In this document: in pieces, positions 1-18,977 of the stretch | How positions within the stretch are numbered: the stretch's first letter is position 1 | Layout: the number at the start of each line of letters is the position of its first letter | Assembly: GCF_963675165.1 (NCBI RefSeq) | Contig: NC_087383.1 | Location: 5,682,839-5,746,838 of the forward strand | Direction: 5' to 3' | Length of the DNA stretch: 64,000 nt | Source: Halichondria panicea | Taxonomy: Eukaryota; Porifera; Demospongiae; Suberitida; Halichondriidae | The notes under the pieces: generated by a model | Database searches by the model: none | Told to the model about the DNA's origin: nothing | What the model saw: only the letters and a program-made list of their open reading frames with translations | Program-made: the position numbers and the translations under genes

Positions 1-1008
1 TCACATACATTTTGTACATACTGATCTCAATAACTTTTGGCCCTTCTTTGTCATTAGTTTATAAACCCGGCCAATCACCCTCTAACCCAACCCAGCTGAA
101 CATGGCCACACTAGCTCCTCTTACATTAGTTCCAATAGCAACAGCAGTGTTTTGTACTGTCGATTTCTTCGCTCCAGTTCACAGTTTTTCTCAGTATACG
201 GTATATATAACTAAGGCTTGATAATTATTATTCTTACCAATTATTTTGCAAATAAAATCCAGTACATGCATGTATGTATGTACAGTTGAAGGTGGCAATA
301 TAATGCCACCTGTATGATTAGCTATTATAATAGTACCATAGGTAAATCTATGCTGGTACATGTACCTATGAAAAAATGTACAAAAACCACGTAACAAGTG
401 CAAAAATATTTTGGCCGGGTTGTGGCATTATTAATAATTTATGGTTGATATTAACATGGTTCGAGTAAGGTGCAGCACTAGCTCTTTTTCTTAATGCTGC
501 CATTTCATAATGGAGAGTGTAGTAATACCGGAATGCATAATAATTATTAATATTATGCAATTTATATACTTTATAATTTATAGCTAAAAATCATATATAT
601 AACAGTGCAAATAAAAATCCAGTAGTACATGCAGCTATAGCTATAGCAATGCCATGCGTTATAGTTCTGTCATAATAATTTTCATCGAATTAATGATTAC
701 CATGCAGGCGTGCAATCATTTATTAATTGACAATGAATGAGCATGTGTGGTATTATTACTGACTACATGTATAACTATGAGGCCCTGATAAATTATATGC
801 TTTTTTCATCCATTATTTTCTAAGTGTGCCTACTAAAAAATGTGACATAACAAAGTGAAGACGTAGGGCCAGACCACTCCCTTGTACGTGATCTGATAGG
901 TAAAGCACAATATTGCAGGTTCATATCATCACATCAATAAACACTAATTGCAAAGGAGGTCAATAGTGTTATAAGCACACAATCAAGTTAGTATTCTTGA
1001 ATCAGTTT
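1..1008. other. Downstream flank of RPS15, no gene seen
   Basis: AT-rich sequence with only short open frames that have no recognisable protein. No transposon ends or RNA gene could be identified. Confidence 0.5.
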
Positions 1009-6664
<5,656 letters not shown>

Positions 6665-6694
6665 CTTGGATCACCTCTAACACGTGGAGCATGT

Positions 6695-6709
6695 GGAGAG
6701 AAAAGAGAG
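6695..6709 (-). promoter_or_regulatory. 5'TOP-like pyrimidine tract of RPS15
   Basis: Read on the minus strand this is CTCTCTTTTCTCTCC, 31 bp before the RPS15 ATG. Ribosomal protein mRNAs usually start with a C followed by a pyrimidine run, which puts them under growth-dependent translational control. The true start site is not known here. Confidence 0.5.
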
Positions 6710-7842
6710 TCTAAATAATGCACACTTATAATAAGACATCACCTATACGGGGATTCCCCCTTTCCAAAATAGGGGTGGGGCTGGTCTAGCTGGAAGAGCA
6801 TGATGGTACGGTAAGCAAGCGAGTCAAATACAAAAATAGGTGAGTAGTTGTACTTAAACGTATCTCAATTGCAAGATTGGAACATTTCTGAGAAATTATG
6901 CTGATACAATTACATGTAGGTAAAAGAATAAGCTACAACATGATTCAAAAATATTTCCCCAAAAGTTGTTGTAGTGGGAAATAATAGGTGATAATAGAGG
7001 TGATCGTAAAAAAATGTACGTAACATCAACGGAACTAAAGTATTTCTGGACAAATTTTCTTATCAAAAGTTATTAAGTATTTATTCAAGCTTATACCCTG
7101 TGTAATTTTTGGACCTTAGCCGTGAGATCTTCTTCAAATCTCTCCCTAACCGAAACGGCACTAAAAACTAGCAATTTTGAGCACTGCCGAGGATGTGCAG
7201 GGTTTCATCCAGGATTTTAAGTTTGGGGGAAAGTTTGAATAGAAATCGTGCGCAGTAGTGCAAAAAATTTGAGGCCATGCCCACTTCCGGTCATCACACC
7301 CCCTATATTGCATGTTTGTTGTTGGTGCCTAGCTATTAGCGATGTACTCCTGGCAATGTGCATTGACAGGCAACTCTTATGTAACTTAATTAATTGGTAT
7401 GCTGTTTTGAAATTGTGGACGGTATCTATAGAACTAGATAAAACCCTGAATGTGTATAATTATATATATTTAAGTAACATCAAACCTTTCATAAGACAGC
7501 CAAACTATCTATAGATAGGAATTAAACCGTTGGCCTTTTAATTTTCTCCCTAACCAATTACCCACTATAATTTATAACAATTGTTTACTGTTTTATTAAT
7601 CACCACAAAACCGGCCACATAATTATGTTGTCATTGAAACATAATTATTTGGATATGTTGTAGCTTATTCATTCACCTATACACAATGGTATCAGCAAAA
7701 TAATGATCTTAGAAATGTTCCAATCATAAGATATTTACATTTAAGTACAACTACTCACACATTATTTTGGTCTTTAGACTGCATGGATGCACTGTAGAAT
7801 TATTGGGATGACATTAAATTTATGCAGCCATGCCATGCATCC

Positions 7843-7912
7843 TATTTATGCATATGCATGCATCCTATTTATGCATATGCACGCATCCTATTTATGCATA
7901 TGCACATACATG
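7843..7912. repeat. Tandem repeat, 3 copies of a 23-bp unit
   Basis: The unit is roughly CATCCTATTTATGCATATGC plus 3 bp, with single-base differences between copies. Confidence 0.8.
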
Positions 7913-8063
7913 CAGTACTAGCTTAACGTCAAGCTAGAAACACATTGGGATAATTAATACCGTTATGATTTTATAAATTAAACAGCAATGATAACAGCTA
8001 GATGTAGCCATAAAAAATTGATGATTGTAGAAAGAGTTAAAAACAGTGCCTGACTGACAGCGT

Positions 8064-8210
8064 CTACAGCTCAGTAGCAGTGTCTGGTTGAGAGGCTTGG
8101 AATACAAAGCTCCTCATGTGTGGGTCCACGAAGGACTCTGCTTGACTCAACTCTGCAAGACTGGCTTGTGTCTCTAGACTGGCAATACTCCCCAGCTTGT
8201 AGGAGAGACC

Positions 8211-8294
<84 letters not shown>

Positions 8295-11200
8295 TGAACA
8301 CTATACCGACATTGCTTATAGACAGCTTTCAGCACACCCTATGCCGGCTACACCGTCACTCACCCACTGGCTCCCAGTTCCCTCCATGGGCTGACTCAGA
8401 CTAGCACTGGTCGTGGATGTGATGGAAGTGTTGCGAGCTCTTCGACTTGACATGCTCAATCTGGAGAGATAAAAAATATTGACAAATGTGATTGCAGTGC
8501 CTGAGCAAAGATCAGAGTACAAAGATTAGTGTATTTTTTTGTTGGGGCAACATACATGTAATAGTATGAGGCCCACTAAAAAGTTTCATCAAACAATCTT
8601 CGCTTGTTAGCAGTTTGCAGTACACATGGCAGGGTGTCATACAGGATTTTGAAGTAGAGGGGGTAAATGAGATAAGTAACTAGAAAATGTTGCTAAAAAA
8701 TGGTCAACTGTTATTTCAATACCCAGTTATGGACACTCAGTCATAATTGAAAGGGGGGGGGGTTGGAGCTAGGGGGGGATATCCCCCCTTTCCCCACCCC
8801 TGTATGACACCCTGCATGGCAGATGCACACACTATTTTCGTAGCTAACTTTGAGAGGACGTAACTTAGAACATCAGACTTTTCCTGAACAAAACTGTGGA
8901 CTATGTAATTAAGTGGGTGCAGGGTTTCTTTGCAATTATTAAGTGGGTGAAACACTCGCTAACCAGTACTGGAATAGAGCTAACTTGGGTCATACATGTA
9001 CCTTAGCTGTACATTTCGAAAAAATCTTCACTTAAAAAGGGCAGCTAAACTGATCAAGCAGTACACACACACTTACACATACTCATACACACCTTGCTCC
9101 TCGCAGTCTCCCAGGTTGGCTGTCGTAAAACGCTCCCTCTGGTAGTGATAACCGAATCCTATTCTTTGGTTTAGCTGCCGGGTCGATCACTCTGGGTCCA
9201 ACATCAGAGCCGTTCCATTCTTCATTTTCAACCACTGAATATTCGGGCACTAGGTGTCTTGTGAGGGAGCTGGCTCTCTCCGGAGTGTGCTCCATTGACG
9301 AGCGACGAACACGACCGTTCTGTGTTACAGGAGAGGACTCACGTGACTGTGGACCAAGCTCGTAGTGTTTGTAGTTGTTGCTTGACCTCCTGGACGAGCG
9401 ATGAGGGCTGTCATGTGATCTATGGGGGCTGTCATGTGATCTGCGTGGACGGTCATGTGATCTGTGTGGACTGTCATGTGATCTTGGAGGACGGTTATGT
9501 GATATAGTTTGTGATTTTGTATGTGATCTTGTTGGGCTGTCATGTGATTTATAAGAGCTATCATGTGATATATGAGATGTGCTGCGGGATTTGGTTGAGC
9601 TATGACTTGAGCGTCTCTCTGATGTTCGTGCTAACCCATCAGATGATATTGCCGAGTTGTCATGTGATAATGGAGAAGGCTGTATATTTCTATGATGTGC
9701 TCTTGAAGGCGTACTACTATGTGATGTATCGCCAAAATCCTGTGATCTCCTCGATGAGTCATGTGACCTACGATGGCTGTGACTGATGGCTGCACTGACA
9801 CTTTTGATTTCTGGACTTTCGTCATGTGTTATCGGCTCACGATCATGTGGCTTGGTGTGCCGATTGTCACTATATAACTCTGATATGTGATTTTCCTCTT
9901 TTGGTATGTGAATGGCGATCTCTGTATGAACAGTTGCCATGGTAGTGAGTTCATTTGATGTCATCGGTTCATCTTGTGATGCAAGCCCTGATGCTCCGTA
10001 CACAACAAGACCTTTGGACTCTGACCTTTTAATGGACGGAGACGACCTGCATGGGTGGGTGGGTTAATGTGCTAGTGTTCTCCAAAGAATTTTTACCCCA
10101 TGAAAATTCCCCGCTATATGGTACATGTACAAATGGAGAGGCAGGCGCCTACTCACCCAGTGATGGTGTGATGAGTGTCATTACCAAACGACGATCGTCT
10201 CTCCTCAATCACGGCACTGTGTGAGGGGGCGGGAGGGCATTATAGCTACATGCAAGATGTACTGATAAAGGAAGACAATCAATATGTAGAATCACTGAAC
10301 AATTACTACGTGACTGTATGTAATGCATCGCCAGGGTTAAAAATAAATGTACAGGTATGGCCATTGAGCTAACACTGATTGTATGTCATCATAGCTCACC
10401 TCATTCTCCTGCCTGGTTCAACCACTGGTCTCCGTCGCATTGACCTGTGTGTGTGTGTGAGGGTGAGGACGGTGTGTGTGTGTGGTGTGGGCGGTGTGTG
10501 TGTGTGTGTGGAGGGTTGAATTGTAGTTATCTTGAAGTAAAACTGGTCACAACTTACACAGACTAGCTACTACATGTGATAACCCATGGTCATGACAAAT
10601 TATGGCCCCTAAACAAAATAAGCTTTCATTAAGTTGGATCAATGATACTTAAGTTACCGCTGTTCAACTGCAACCCTCCTCCGTCTATTATGACTGTATT
10701 ATATATATAGGGTGACCACAATAGATAATTAGTTTCAGTGTACTAAGAAAGACACATACTGACAGTCAACAGATGCCCTAGTGGAGGCACTGGTGTTCAC
10801 TAATGGAGGAACTGTCACTGGAAGTGAAGCACCTGCTTCTTGGTACACACGGCATCAAAAGTATGGTATTTATTAATGCTAGCAAACAATTCTAATTGAA
10901 AGATGTAACTTCTTGAGGAACCATGCAGGCAGGGGAACTGCACATTGTTTGCATTTTGAAATGTACCATTAAATAAACTCCTTCGTTACATTATTAAATT
11001 ATGTGATGTCGGCTGATTAAGTTGTTGATGACCGCAAATGATGGCATTTGAAACATGCCAGCCATGTTGTCACAGCTACAAGCCACCGAGCACACAAAAT
11101 GTGGCAGGAATGCATACATAATATAACAATATTCATAGTCCTTCGTCAACCACCATCATGCTTGCAGCCTTGAGTACATATACTAACTAAAGCAGAATTA

Positions 11201-12033
11201 ACGTGCAGTTGCCAAAATGAATAGCAAAACAATTGCCAGATATGAACATTATTATTAACTGATGTCTGGCAATTGCAATCTACGTTATGACTGCTTAAAT
11301 TATTGCAAATAGTGAAATCCATTCAATTCTCACATTAAAAAATTTTATTGACGGATATTTATCTTACCTTCTTGAGCTGAAGAATCGCCTCAATCGCGAG
11401 CGTGTGGGTGGAGGGTTGTCGTGGCAATAGTATTCTCGTAGAAAAGAGACCCAGTATGACAGATTAGCGGCCAGTCCGATAGAGGGGCATGTGAAGAGAG
11501 TGGGCCCGTGTGGAGGGGGCGTCTGTGTGTGTGTGTGTGTGAGTGTGTGTGTGTGTGTGCTCTGCCCAACGGTAACTACTATACAGTACATGTACACAGA
11601 GAAATCCAGAACAACCTCTCACCTTTGAATTAGAGACCAGGTCGAGGAACAGCTGTTTTCCCTTGTGACTAACTCTCTCTATGACCTCCCTACAACGAAC
11701 AAAAGATGTGACACTCAATGACAATTATAAATATTGGTACATGTGCATGTACATGGACGTCTAAACTTCAATGGCGCCAAGTTATGGCTAGAGCTCGAAA
11801 CACTCAGTGACACTACTGATCAACTGACAACTTTCCAGTCCATTTGTTCCCAATAATCACATATTTTAAAAATAAGTAGTCAATTAAATAGCATAACAAA
11901 ATAGCAATTGTTATCGGAGTGTTATAAAATTCAGCTTACCATTCGTAAGTGATGACGTTATTGACTGACTCAGCCACTCTGACACCCACTACACAAATAG
12001 AGAGCTGCAGTGTGGAGCGCTTGATGAGTGAGT

Positions 12034-12086
<53 letters not shown>

Positions 12087-15000
12087 TAATGTTTCGATTC
12101 CCACAAGTTAGTAGATATCTAGTAACACTGATACACACACTGTAACAGTTAAAGTTACAATATCAACTTTCAATAGCTCTCGACGTAACATTAGACGTCC
12201 GTCACTAATTATAAGAATGAGCTCACAATAATATAGTGCCCGTTGCCATAGAGACACGTCATGTACCAGCACGTACACACACAGGACAATCACTGCTCTG
12301 TACACGTGTATTCTAACTCTTTGCGACTATGCGAAATTTACACACACCACATGCATAATTAAGTGGCATAATTAAGTGACTTAATTATATATACTACACA
12401 TAACTATAATTATATGTACATAATTATACGTATTGATCAATGAAGACCGGGCTACATTGAATGGACAATTTTGTTCTGTTGTGAGAGCACAGTATGAGTG
12501 GGTGTGAGTGTGAGTGTGTGTATGTGTGCCTCACCTGTACAGTGTATGAGTGGGTGGCGTAACTAAATTCTCCCTGAGCCAGAATCAGTGCTCTGTCCTC
12601 ACACTCACGACCAGTCAAACCCCTACACCAGTGTGTGTGTGTGTGTGTGTGTGGGTGTGTGTGTGGGTGTGTGTGTGTGTGTGTGGGTACATTATACACG
12701 TAGCCTTGTGGAAAGGTGTATACAGTAACATATTATTATGCAGTAAAACAATGTAGTTCCTATTTTGAATCTTGCTACATGTAGCTTAAAGGTACATGTA
12801 TCTATAATTATACAGATTACAATGAACCAAAGAATGACTCCAACTGCATGGACAACTACAAACATTGCTTAGTGTACGTATCTAACCTGTTAGTGCGATG
12901 GTTTCTACTGATAGTTTCCTCCAGTGAGCCTCCCTATGATGTACACAAGGTATTAGGTAACACACTCTCCCACACACAATGACATGTGTTGACACAACGC
13001 ACCTCATAACACCAGATATCAGTTACAGTTCACACCAGCCAACCCTCCCACACACACACATGCACACATGCACACATAATACACACACACACACACATAC
13101 ATGTACTCCCTTGCTAGGACTACACACAGTTCAGAAGCTTATCTATAATGTTTGAAACATACCTATTAATATGTGTTAATGTGACTTTATTATCATTTAT
13201 GCATTATTAGTAAGTGCTACTCGAAGAGTTGCCAGCAAAACGAATGGTTATGCAGATACGGAATACACCAATTATTGTTATGTAGCCTTCGGTCATTTGA
13301 GACTAAATTCTCCAGTAAGCAATTTTAGGAGGCCGAAAGAGCTACAGAATGCAGAAACTTAGTTCGTCCAAACTCCACAAGGTTAGTTATATTAATATCT
13401 AGTGCATTAGTCACCACTACTCACAATAGTTGGTAGAATAGCCAGCTCCTGTATGTAGCCCTCCCCACACATCTGCTGCTCAAAGTCCCCAACCTCTCCT
13501 GCACACACGGAGGGATAGAGGTGATTATGATCATAATTATTATTATCATCAGCTTTGTTATACAGAAAGAGAGACTCAGATAGTAATTTGTATTTATACA
13601 TACATGTACAAAATTAATGATACAAATAATAATAATTATAGAAGTAAATTATTTGGTACCCACATTCCGTCACTGAATGTATAATGAAAATAAACGATTA
13701 TATTTACTGTCAGTACGAAAGCCAATAATATTGGATATTACAAGGAACTGAACAGATGTGTGCGTGTGTGTGTCTCACGTTGCACAATGAGTCCAGTCAG
13801 TGTAGCACATGTTGTCTCATTGCCAGCCCTCAATCTGCACAGCACACACAACACAGGGGGTGGGTGTAATAGACTGAAGCCATGGGAACACACCGTCATG
13901 TTTGAACACATTCACTGTTTCTGGGCATTTCTGATGTGTTATCAATAAACTGCTTTGTGTCTACAGACAGCCAATAATCAACATGCCCGGATCTATCTAT
14001 AGTCATTACATTATAAGCCACTGCTAAAGTATGTGACCAGTAACCACAATCTTACATCATACGCATAATAGGACTATACACACACAGAGAGATGAGCTAT
14101 AAACAACCTATTAGCACATTTAATCATCTGTTTGTTTTACATTAACGGGAAGATTGGTGTAATTGAAACCAATCAAGAGAATTTAGATGGCCTCTGTTAA
14201 TACAAGCAGTGGATAGATCACTCACAATATTGGACACTTCCTAGTGCCCGCAAGTTAACAATGCACAGTCAAGTATGTCACACATGAGCAAGTAAGGTAC
14301 TTATTAATCGAAAGCACACACACCATGTACAGTGGAGCCCCTCTTACACAGCCCTCTTACAGTGGAGCCCCACTTAATGGCCACACCTAAAGAAAGGCCA
14401 ACTGTGAGATACTGTATTAAAGGCCAGGTCCCAAATGAACAGTTTGTGTACAAAACAACCACTCAACAAAGGCCACCTCTGTATATATAAGGGCCAGAAG
14501 ATGTTCCCCAAGGGTGATTATTATAAAGGGCATGACTCCTGCAAGCCCTCCCCTCCTCAGAACATACCGTCCATGTAGCAGATCCTGCTTCACTTGCAAG
14601 TACAACTGGTGTCTGGGAGAGACAAGAACATATTTCAGTCAACACTATAGTATGTGTACAGTTGTGTATACATTATAGATACTGCATGGTGTATATTACA
14701 TGTATAATAGTGCACACACTGGGCCTGTAACTTAAGGTATTTTATTACTTAGACATTAAGTTGTTATTCCTACAAATGAGACGACTAGACATTGCACAAG
14801 TTTACACAGCTAACATATTTGATACACAACTAACAAACTGACTACACACCACACCCACACACTAGGGTCTCTCCTACAAGCCTTCTCTCACCTTGTGAGG
14901 CTCTGCAGGAGGGAGTGGTGGTCTCGTGGGTACGCCCACACACACAGCTGGACAGTGTACGGGGAGTGGCCTTTAAGGGGGCAAAGGTCAATAATTATAC

Positions 15001-16410
15001 ACCAGCAGCATCACAATAAAACGGTATCTCTAGAAACATGATAATTATGGTGTTGAATTCAAGACATGTATAAGGAGATTCTGCTCTTAAAAATGAGGCC
15101 AACAATGCGATGTTTGTTGATGGCTACACCTAGTAACAGCAAGTCATGCAATTGATAGCAAACATACAGCGAGTAACACCGATAATCTTATATGGTTTAG
15201 CACACATTCACACACACACACACACTCACACTTACACACACACGCACACACTCACACTCACACGCACTCAGTTTACCTGATATCTGCTTCTTGACAGACT
15301 TGGTCAGATTCAACCAACGCTATGAGGGGAGGAGAGGAGACAATGAATAGTTGACATTATCACACTGTTAACGATAATTATAGCAATATAATACTGAAAT
15401 ACGACAATCCTTATATTACACTGTACTATAAGTGGTGTGTGGGGTGGTGTTGACATGCATGCATGCCTCAGTAGACACAAAGTAGCGAGCGAAACAAGAA
15501 AATAATGTTGTATGACTGAATATCAACAGCTTTGGTAATTGATCACCAAGCTGTTATTATAGAAATCCCAGTGGGACATGTACATCAGTGGGCCTTGCAA
15601 TAGCAGAGACTGCATGTGGCTAGCACAAACAACTGGTGCAGCCGGCATCCTCCATACCATAAAGAGTAGACTCTCTATAGCCCCTCCCTCCATTACCATG
15701 CACACTCACTCATCAGAGGAGGTACGACACGAGTACCTCCATTAGGCTTGGTCATGTGCAAAATTCAACGTTAAAGTCATTGTTGCACGTGACTAATTAA
15801 CTACATTTCAGCCTAATCGAGGTACTCGTGTCGGACCTCCTCTGCTCGCTCATGCAGTCTTCAATATGCAGCACAATTCAGCACACTCTCTTAACAATGC
15901 TACGTAGCTACCTGAGAATGTGACAATGGATATGCCATTGTTGTTGAAATCATACAAGCTCAATTCTTAGTGCATTTCTTTAATACTAGATCGCGATAAC
16001 TTACCCTGCAATTATCAGAGGCTGCTGTGAGCCCAAATATCTCCTGATTGGAGAGGATTCTCTGAGTTTCCAAGGCTCTACGCACAAGGTCCCCACCAGA
16101 ACACCGACTCTGCCAGAGGGAAGTAGACGTGTGTTGAAGGTATGAGGTTGTGGTAGTAATTAATTGCACACACACGCCAGCTATTAATTTATTAGACTGT
16201 CTGCACTTTGCAAACTTCACTGCAGAATATACATCTAGACCAATGTTTGTTAGCTTTATACTGGCAAACACATCATTTTAGCTAGCTAAAAAAATAGCTA
16301 GGCTACATAAATACCAGTACCTCAAGTTGTAGAGTCACAGTTGTACCATCTAGCAGAACAACGTTGAATGTTTTTGTAGTTGATCTTCGTTTTCTCCAAT
16401 AGCTAAGCAT
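8064..16410 (-). CDS. FERM-domain protein of the band 4.1 superfamily, 17 exons
   Basis: Predicted cortical adaptor linking membrane proteins to actin. Exons: 16321-16410, 16005-16109, 15277-15319, 14892-14970, 14568-14612, 13779-13834, 13425-13498, 12887-12933, 12535-12622, 11940-12034, 11623-11689, 11368-11522, 10400-10444, 10157-10216, 9093-10046, 8364-8460, 8064-8210. They total 2247 nt, 748 aa, and every phase closes. FERM F1 is at about residues 13-80 (FNVVLLDGTTVTLQLE, RWLNLTKSVKKQIS), F2 at about 85-200 (LYLQVKQDLLHGRL is very typical) and F3 at about 205-300 (ITYEWEVIERVSHKGKQLFL). A basic FERM-adjacent stretch (RLRRFFSSRRSMRRRP) follows. Exon 15 encodes a 318-residue Ser/His/Asp/Arg-rich linker with SHDSPHR repeats, probably disordered and phosphorylated. 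The exact subfamily is unclear. Confidence 0.9.
8211..8292. repeat. GT microsatellite at the last FERM intron acceptor
   Basis: About 40 GT units. On the minus strand it forms the CA tract preceding the TAG acceptor of the terminal exon (8210). Confidence 0.9.
8629..8815. mobile_element. MITE, 187 bp (GCAGGGTGTCATACAGG ends)
   Basis: Ends GCAGGGTGTCATACAGG and CCTGTATGACACCCTGC are exact complements. The interior has a G-run followed by ATATCCCCCCTTTCCCC. It is more than 90% identical by eye to the element at 61991-62170, so both copies are fairly young. It lies in FERM intron 15. Confidence 0.8.
9395..9520 (-). repeat. Coding 21-bp minisatellite (SHDSPHR)
   Basis: Inside FERM exon 15. Adjacent units differ only by synonymous or conservative changes, and degenerate SHD units extend to about 9800. 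The 8-mer TCATGTGA recurs throughout, which gives the exon an unusual base pattern. Confidence 0.8.
10440..10512. repeat. Interrupted GT microsatellite at FERM exon 13
   Basis: Broken GT/GGTG runs next to the acceptor of exon 13 (10444). Similar arrays lie beside the acceptors of FERM exons 9, 10, 12 and 17. Confidence 0.7.
15714..15844. mobile_element. Hairpin MITE with 9-bp target duplication (CAGAGGAGGT family)
   Basis: 131 bp with ends CAGAGGAGGT and ACCTCCTCTG. The flanks CTCACTCAT (15705-15713) and CTCGCTCAT (15845-15853) match at 8 of 9 positions. The next inverted block carries GAGTACCTC. Same end family as 46214-46685 and 49020-49473. Located in FERM intron 2. Confidence 0.8.
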
Positions 16411-16551
16411 CTTAATCTTGTAGGTAGACTCACTGCATAGCTAGCTAGCTATGCCAAACAATCCAATCTGACAATAATTTTCACTGAAAACTTGCCAATT
16501 TCGTTGAACACGCCTATTATCAGTATTATGTTGTAGGTGGGCGTGGTCGCA
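16411..16551. promoter_or_regulatory. Shared head-to-head promoter, FERM gene and IDNK
   Basis: Only 141 bp separate the two divergent start codons, so the promoters and both 5' leaders must lie here unless there are untranslated upstream exons. The interval is AT-rich with no clear TATA box. Confidence 0.6.
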
Positions 16552-18583
16552 ATGGTTGTGCTGGTGGTTATGGGAGTGTGTGGCTGTGGAAAGTAAGTCA
16601 ATGAATTACATGATTATACATGATTAATTATTTCTCTACACAGGTCGACTATTGGCAAGGCTTTGGCTATTGAGGTACATACATAATTAGTTGAAAATGT
16701 TATGTTGTCAGGTCAATATGCACTCCATTCACTTCCACTTTGCACCTATCAATGCAATGTACGTGTCACCCCACTACCCCAGCCCCCCAGGAGGGATCGG
16801 CCTAACATATGAGGGATCTGACTATACCCCAGATCAATTTCCCCATAATTTATGGTGGAGAGAATTATGTCTTCAAATCCAATAGTTGATAAATATTCCG
16901 TAGGACCCAAGAAATCTTTGATTTCAGTTCCCATTTCACCGTCAATAGGTTTTTGAGCCTCAAGCAGTTACACACATCAAACAGGTTATAAAATTAACCA
17001 CGCAAGGCTAAGGTCAAATCCCCCAGTCAGTGTGGGACCCAAATGTCAAGTCAAATTAGAATCAAATTCCCCCGTCCGTCTCAGGGTAGTTGGGCAGCTA
17101 GCACATTGATATATACCATACTTTTTCGATTCAAGGCGACACTTTTAAATAATTACAAAGCCAGATTATGAAGCCAGAGGTCGTTTCTTTTAAAATTACA
17201 TTGAAGTCCTGGTGTCGCATATTTAGAGGGTTGCATCTAATTGGAGGTTACTCTACTATCCTTGATTATAGGCCCCTTAAATTACATTGTTTCTTGCAGC
17301 CTGGAATCGAGACTGTGGTTTGACCTCTATTTAGGACGCGACATAAAAAAAGTTGTCAACACAGCAGTTGCTACTTTTAGAGATCAGAAAATTGCCTAAG
17401 ATCGAGGGTGTCGCATATTTGGAGGGTCGCCTTAAATCGAATAAGTACGGTATGTAGGTGCATTACAATCTTCATCCCCTTACCTCCAGTGGCCAAACCA
17501 CATGATTCTAACAAATACACATCCCACTCTACAGTATGGAGTTGAGTTTTGTGATGCTGATGACGTCCATCCTGCCAGTAATGTGGAGAAGATGAGACGA
17601 GGGGAATCTTTAACTGATCTGGTACGTATGATATGAGCTGGCCAGATTTGTTTTAAGATGTGTGAGCCAGCATCATTAAGTTTGAAGGTTAATTTATTAA
17701 TTATTTCTACTAATTATAGGAGTGGATTAATGGCTCAGACGAAATTTTGGATTTAAACGCATCTGGATTTTTTGTTTCAAACTATCACATTTTCTAGATT
17801 CTAGACATTTTCTCCTGAAAAATCACATTTTAATTGTCATTAATTTTTCAGGGAGGGGGAAATCCCAGACCTCCTCCCTATGTATGCATGAAACCCTGAT
17901 TGGTCGTGTAAATTACAACTCCCTCCCCCTTTGTTTAATCAATGGTTCGGGGACTCGTTTAGCTGCCATAACTTGACTTCCGTGGATCCAATATCAACGA
18001 TTTACCCAAATCTTATACCTTTCAATTAGTGTCATCAAAGTTCATATTATTATTATCAACTGGCCATATACAATTATAATGGTTCAAGTATGGTGTCGTA
18101 GAAATTATGAATTATATAGACATATTGGATCAACGTAATTTACAAATTAATTTTAGTGACTTGCTAAGTACAATATTAATTCTCTTCCTGCATGTAACCT
18201 CTATACAGGATCGCCTACCCTGGTTGCAGCTACTGCACACTCGACTAGCCTCGTGGGAGAGTGGGCGTTGTGACAGTGTGAGGGGTGTGAGTGGTGTGAT
18301 GGCGTGCTCTGCTCTCAAGCAACAATACAGAGATATTCTATCCGGACATAAACAATCTGACACAAACCAGACTATCTTTGTTTACCTCCGAGGTACTCGT
18401 GAAGTTATACTGGAGCGGTTGTCGACAAGGAGAGGCCATTTCATGCCATTGTCACTACTGGACTCTCAGTTGAGTGATTTAGAGGAGCCGTGGCATTCAT
18501 GCGTGACAGTGGACATTACAGGAGACATTGATAGTGTAGTAGCTAGAGTCAAGGAACAAGTGGACTTGCATGTGCTACACTAG
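16552..18583 (+). CDS. IDNK: Gluconokinase, 4 exons
   Basis: Phosphorylates D-gluconate to 6-phosphogluconate with ATP, feeding the pentose phosphate pathway; cytosolic. Exons 16552-16592, 16644-16674, 17535-17621 and 18209-18583 give 534 nt, 177 aa (human is 187). The P-loop MGVCGCGKST is split by intron 1. Family signatures follow in order: FCDADDVHPASNVEKM, DRLPWLQLL, ACSALKQQYRDIL, FVYLRG and RRGHFMPLSLLDSQ, the last being the gluconokinase hallmark. All phases agree. An ATTAAA polyadenylation-like signal lies about 45 bp after the stop. A broken copy of part of exon 4 lies at 21609-21701. Confidence 0.95.
17110..17455. mobile_element. MITE of the GCGACACC/GGTGTCGC family, IDNK intron 2
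   Basis: Begins near CCATACTTTTTCGATTCAAGGCG and ends with the inverted CGCCTTAAATCGAATAAGTACGG. The internal GGTGTCGCATATTT block is shared with elements at 43690-44035 and 62950-63125. Non-coding. Confidence 0.6.
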
Positions 18584-18977
18584 TTAGTGCATGCGTGTTA
18601 TTTCTGCTTAATTTTAATTTTTCAATTGTGATTAAATGATTGAAGTGATTTTACCCAAAAGCATGTACCCTCATGCATCCAAGGAGACAATCGATAATAC
18701 CACTATAGAGATCACGTGAGGAGAATGCTCTTTCATTATAGGGTGCATGACTGTACATGTCATACAGGGGGGAGAGCTAGGGGTACCCCCTGCCTAAAAT
18801 TAATCGGTTTTTGTATGACGAGAATGCAAAGATAACTCCAACACTCACTCATGACGAATTATATAATAATAATAAGCAATCAAATGGTAGTATAATTATA
18901 AGCATATAAGGTATAGGCAAAAAAGTAATAGTAAAGTTAATATCACAATAGTTCACAGTTCACTGTTCCCTTGCTCC
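18584..18977. other. Convergent intergenic region, IDNK and CD225-like gene A
   Basis: Holds both 3' flanks. A partial transposon end of the ATACAGG...CCCCCT type lies at 18765-18800. No gene was seen. Confidence 0.5.

Larger units (their letters stand above)
6665..8063. other. Intergenic region between RPS15 and the FERM gene
   Basis: Holds the RPS15 promoter at its left end and the 3' flank of the FERM gene at its right end. A solo transposon-end sequence (GCAGGGTTTCATCCAGG) lies at 7198. A short tandem repeat is listed separately. No gene was seen. Confidence 0.5.

Noticed and set aside
9295-9825. Open frames on both strands in the FERM repeat exon
   Set aside because: They are shadows of the 21-bp coding repeat; only the minus-strand frame joins the exons in phase.
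10760-10860. Candidate FERM exon (TVPPLVNTSAS frame)
   Set aside because: No acceptor gives the open frame in the phase required by exon 12, while exon 12 joins exon 13 directly and perfectly.
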